From: Sphingomonas sp. S2M10
GTDB lineage: Bacteria > Pseudomonadota > Alphaproteobacteria > Sphingomonadales > Sphingomonadaceae
Reading direction: 5' to 3'
DNA length: 64,000 nucleotides
NCBI RefSeq assembly: GCF_012650175.1
Contig: NZ_JAAILI010000079.1
Span: 148,345 to 212,344 of the forward strand
Made by a program: the position numbers and the translations under genes
Notes under the pieces: generated by a model
Told to the model about the DNA's origin: nothing
What the model saw: only the letters and a program-made list of their open reading frames with translations
Database searches by the model: none
Shown here: positions 62,182-64,000 of the stretch, one piece after another
Layout of the letters: every line of letters begins with the position of its first letter
Numbering within the stretch: the first letter of the stretch is position 1

Positions 62182-62200
62182 GGGGCAGCTCACTGCCCCT
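62181..62200 (+). terminator. Hairpin at the end of the S9 peptidase gene
   Basis: AGGGGCAG and CTGCCCCT form a perfect 8 bp stem with a 4-base loop starting at the stop codon. No T-run follows, so termination is only probable. Confidence 0.45.
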
Positions 62201-62257
62201 CTGGAAAGCTGTTGAGGACAGGAGAATAGCTCACCACTCAATGGCGCATTGCTAAAA

Positions 62258-62656
62258 TCAGGGGTGCAATTGCCCTCGAGCGATTGCCTTGCGCTTCAAT
62301 CGCTTAGATATGTTCTTTTGAGCACGATCGTCATACTTGGTGTAATCGGCCAGCGCATGCGCGGGGTTTGCAGGCTCGCTGTCGGAGGCGGAGATGGGGT
62401 CCTCCTTGCAGGGAATTTCCTCATCTCCAAATTCTCCCACCGAAATTCCAAATACGGCAGCAGACTGGAGACCTCGGCTCACGTATAGCGCGTGGGAAGC
62501 CCCCGCAGTTGTCAGGGCACTACGATCTACCGACATCATTCCTGCATCATTCGGCTGCGGCTTGAAGCGGTCGCTTGCAGGCTCGCCGTTCTGCATAAAA
62601 TTTGGGTGGATGTGCCGGAAAAGCACCTCACTTTGATCAGAAAGCGGATTACCCAT
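62258..62656 (-). CDS. Cassette gene B: hypothetical protein, 132 residues
   Basis: Second gene of an AT-richer pair. Its start overlaps the stop of the first gene by 8 bp (ATGGGTAA; GTG at 62662 is an alternative). It begins LSDQSEVLFRHIHPNFMQNG and continues to NDAGMMSVDRSAL, a pattern recalled from uncharacterised proteins of many bacteria (variants of VHPSFIQDG). The middle has LYVSRGLQSAAVFGISVGEF and a basic C-terminus KNISKRLKRKAIARGQ. No known catalytic motif, signal or membrane segment. Confidence 0.65.
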   Translation of the reverse strand: MGNPLSDQSEVLFRHIHPNFMQNGEPASDRFKPQPNDAGMMSVDRSALTTAGASHALYVSRGLQSAAVFGISVGEFGDEEIPCKEDPISASDSEPANPAHALADYTKYDDRAQKNISKRLKRKAIARGQLHP

Positions 62657-63773
62657 CTGCACTTACCCGCGAGTCAAACTCCACGAGCAAAGCATCGAGG
62701 TTCGTGAATTTTAGTGGCTCCATTTCCGAATCACCACTTACTTGAATTCCGTACATCTCGATACCGCCATCCACGGTGAACTCCAACGAGTAGTCCCACC
62801 CGTTGATTTCAAAATCTATCAAGACCGCACCCGCCTCGGTTGGGTAGATACGATATACAGAACAGTACTGCGGACGAGCTTGAAGGAAGCTGCGAGTTAG
62901 AGCCAGCGAAGCGTCTACGATTCTATTGCCATTGCCGTCATGCCAGCCGTTGGCAAGTGCTCCTATCTCGGCAACTCTTTGTGAGCATTTTACAAAAGCA
63001 GCCCTAACTTCATCAAAGACCACCTGCACATCGAACACATCGGCTACACCGCGGAACCGATCTTGACTATCAAGCTCGACGAGCAACTCGAACTGAACAT
63101 CATTGTTCAGCTCGTTCGCAAACTCTTCGTATATTTGTAAAGGGTCGACAGGAATAGAAATGTTACCGTACGCCACGGTTCTGACGACAATCGTCCCTTG
63201 GTATTCACTCGGAACATAAGTCCCTATCAGCTCACCAGCCCCTTCTACGCGAGTGAGATAGGTCTCCCTAGCGCCCGTAATCAGCTGCTTTCTGCGCACG
63301 GCGTCCAAATGCACGACGCCCATCGATTTCCGAGAAGCAAGCTCAATAGTCTCATTATCACGTAGGCCAGCGCCAAATCTATTGAGCGCTCGTATTTTTT
63401 CCGCATTCAATGCCGTTACCCGACCTGATTGACCATCAATCAGCGAGACCACATCTTCATACGCAACTTCTACGATTTCCTCGATTTCATCAGCAAAGCC
63501 TGGCAGGTTTACCTGCGCGCTGTTGCGATTCCACTCCAACTTCGGAATGGCACTGCCATCCTCAATCGTGATCAAATCAAAAGACAGGCTCTTGTCGAAA
63601 CCTTTTGGCACTCGCGCCCTATCTGAATGGCGTCGGCGCCACTCGTCTTTGGCGTATGATACAAGAAGATCACGGAATGCCGGAAGATCAGACAGGACCT
63701 CGACTGGCAGCCGGGCATTACGGAAACGGGTTCCGATGTAATGCAGACTGAAAATCGTATGCTGTTCTGGCAT
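62649..63773 (-). CDS. Cassette gene A: hypothetical protein, 374 residues
   Basis: Large member of the two-gene cassette; ATG at 63773 with GAGGAG 5 bp upstream. The N-terminus (FSLHYIGTRFRNARLPVEVL) and a C-terminal domain (LANGWHDGNGNRIVDASLAL; YRIYPTEAGAVLIDFEINGW) recall uncharacterised proteins with a GWxDGxG element. Neither end has an identifiable nuclease, kinase or ATPase motif. Acidic, soluble, codon use unlike the neighbours. It is likely cotranscribed with gene B. Confidence 0.65.
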   Translation of the reverse strand: MPEQHTIFSLHYIGTRFRNARLPVEVLSDLPAFRDLLVSYAKDEWRRRHSDRARVPKGFDKSLSFDLITIEDGSAIPKLEWNRNSAQVNLPGFADEIEEIVEVAYEDVVSLIDGQSGRVTALNAEKIRALNRFGAGLRDNETIELASRKSMGVVHLDAVRRKQLITGARETYLTRVEGAGELIGTYVPSEYQGTIVVRTVAYGNISIPVDPLQIYEEFANELNNDVQFELLVELDSQDRFRGVADVFDVQVVFDEVRAAFVKCSQRVAEIGALANGWHDGNGNRIVDASLALTRSFLQARPQYCSVYRIYPTEAGAVLIDFEINGWDYSLEFTVDGGIEMYGIQVSGDSEMEPLKFTNLDALLVEFDSRVSADG

Positions 63774-63863
63774 TTCGCTCCTCGTCGATGACGCAATAAT
63801 GAGATCACAGCCCTAAGCCAAGTTCGATTATATCGACGCCCGATCTCGAACTCGCTAACGCCC
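63774..63863. promoter_or_regulatory. Presumed promoter region of the two-gene cassette
   Basis: About 90 bp between the ScfR-type gene and gene A, both leftward, is AT-rich relative to the rest of the window. No clean -35/-10 pair was chosen. Confidence 0.3.
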
Positions 63864-64000
63864 TCAATCCCCCGCAAACCCAAACGCCGTAACCCCGCGC
63901 TCCCGCTCGCTGCCCGCCGCAGCCCGCCCCGCAGGCGCCGCCGAGCGCTGCGAACACGCCACCCGCGTACACGCCCGGCACCCCAGCCCGATCGGCGCAG
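63864..64000 (-). CDS. C-terminal end of an XRE/ScfR-type transcriptional regulator
   Basis: A reading frame open to the window edge encodes 44 residues, including APIGLGCRACTRVACSQRSA. This GLGCRxCxRxxCxQR pattern is the C-terminus of short-chain fatty acyl regulators (XRE HTH with an IrrE-like domain), which control methylcitrate or glyoxylate genes. Only the tail is seen, so identity is provisional. Confidence 0.6.
   Translation of the reverse strand, partial: APIGLGCRACTRVACSQRSAAPAGRAAAGSERERGVTAFGFAGD

Noticed and set aside
59551..62241. 896-codon minus frame opposite the S9 peptidase
   Set aside because: Same reason; the + strand carries an intact catalytic triad.

Overview
The window is a 64 kb piece of a GC-rich alphaproteobacterial chromosome, most likely Sphingomonas or a close relative. 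Grounds: the FixLJ-type oxygen two-component pair, a MucR regulator, the TsaB-RimI-MucR-Fur-PlsC-MiaB and PhoH-YbeY-CorC gene order typical of alphaproteobacteria, TonB-era outer-membrane style porins, and GC-rich REP-like palindromes of the kind scattered through sphingomonad genomes. Genes are dense, often with 1-25 bp overlaps. No rRNA, tRNA, CRISPR array, prophage or insertion sequence was recognised.

Layout. 0-7 kb: a FixL-like kinase (cut by the window edge) and FixJ, a CNT nucleoside transporter, a small zinc ribbon plus cupin protein, tgt, and a GT-B-like protein. 7-12 kb: the yajC-secD-secF-Mth938 operon and a CNNM/CBS membrane protein. 12-16 kb: tadA, small membrane proteins, rpmB with promoter and terminator, a phytase-like esterase, acetoacetyl-CoA reductase. 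16-22.6 kb: hemH coupled to an orphan molybdopterin oxidoreductase; lgt and a SAM methyltransferase-GNAT-laccase-domain run. 22.6-32 kb: a leftward block (tsaB, rimI, mucR, fur, plsC, miaB, phoH, ybeY, corC) interrupted by an AlgE-like porin and by a vapBC module. 32-43.7 kb: a nitroreductase, a NifU-like protein, lnt and metK, three successive EAL-type proteins, trmB, a Nudix hydrolase, a FemAB-like acetyltransferase, purEK. 43.7-49.7 kb: a GT-GT-FkbM fusion protein, an inositol-phosphatase-family enzyme, pmbA, ubiA. 49.7-56.6 kb: an EF-hand protein, a carboxymuconolactone decarboxylase family protein, a leftward yhhQ-argB-yggT-yggU-folD-marC run, and a GH43 lipoprotein. 56.7-62.2 kb: an M16 protease and an S9 oligopeptidase. 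62.2-63.8 kb: an AT-richer two-gene cassette of unknown function, then the 3' end of an XRE/ScfR-type regulator.

Most of the window is housekeeping. Several genes serve tRNA maturation (Tgt, YhhQ, MiaB, TadA, TsaB, TrmB), membrane biogenesis and secretion (SecDF-YajC, Lgt, Lnt, PlsC) and one-carbon metabolism (MetK, FolD, PurEK). The points of greatest interest are the accessory insertions: the uncharacterised two-gene cassette near the right end; the vapBC module, with its own twin-palindrome operator, wedged between phoH and ybeY; three progressively degenerate EAL proteins between metK and trmB; and the 765-residue double glycosyltransferase-methyltransferase fusion. All family assignments are by eye from motifs and protein architecture, with no database search.
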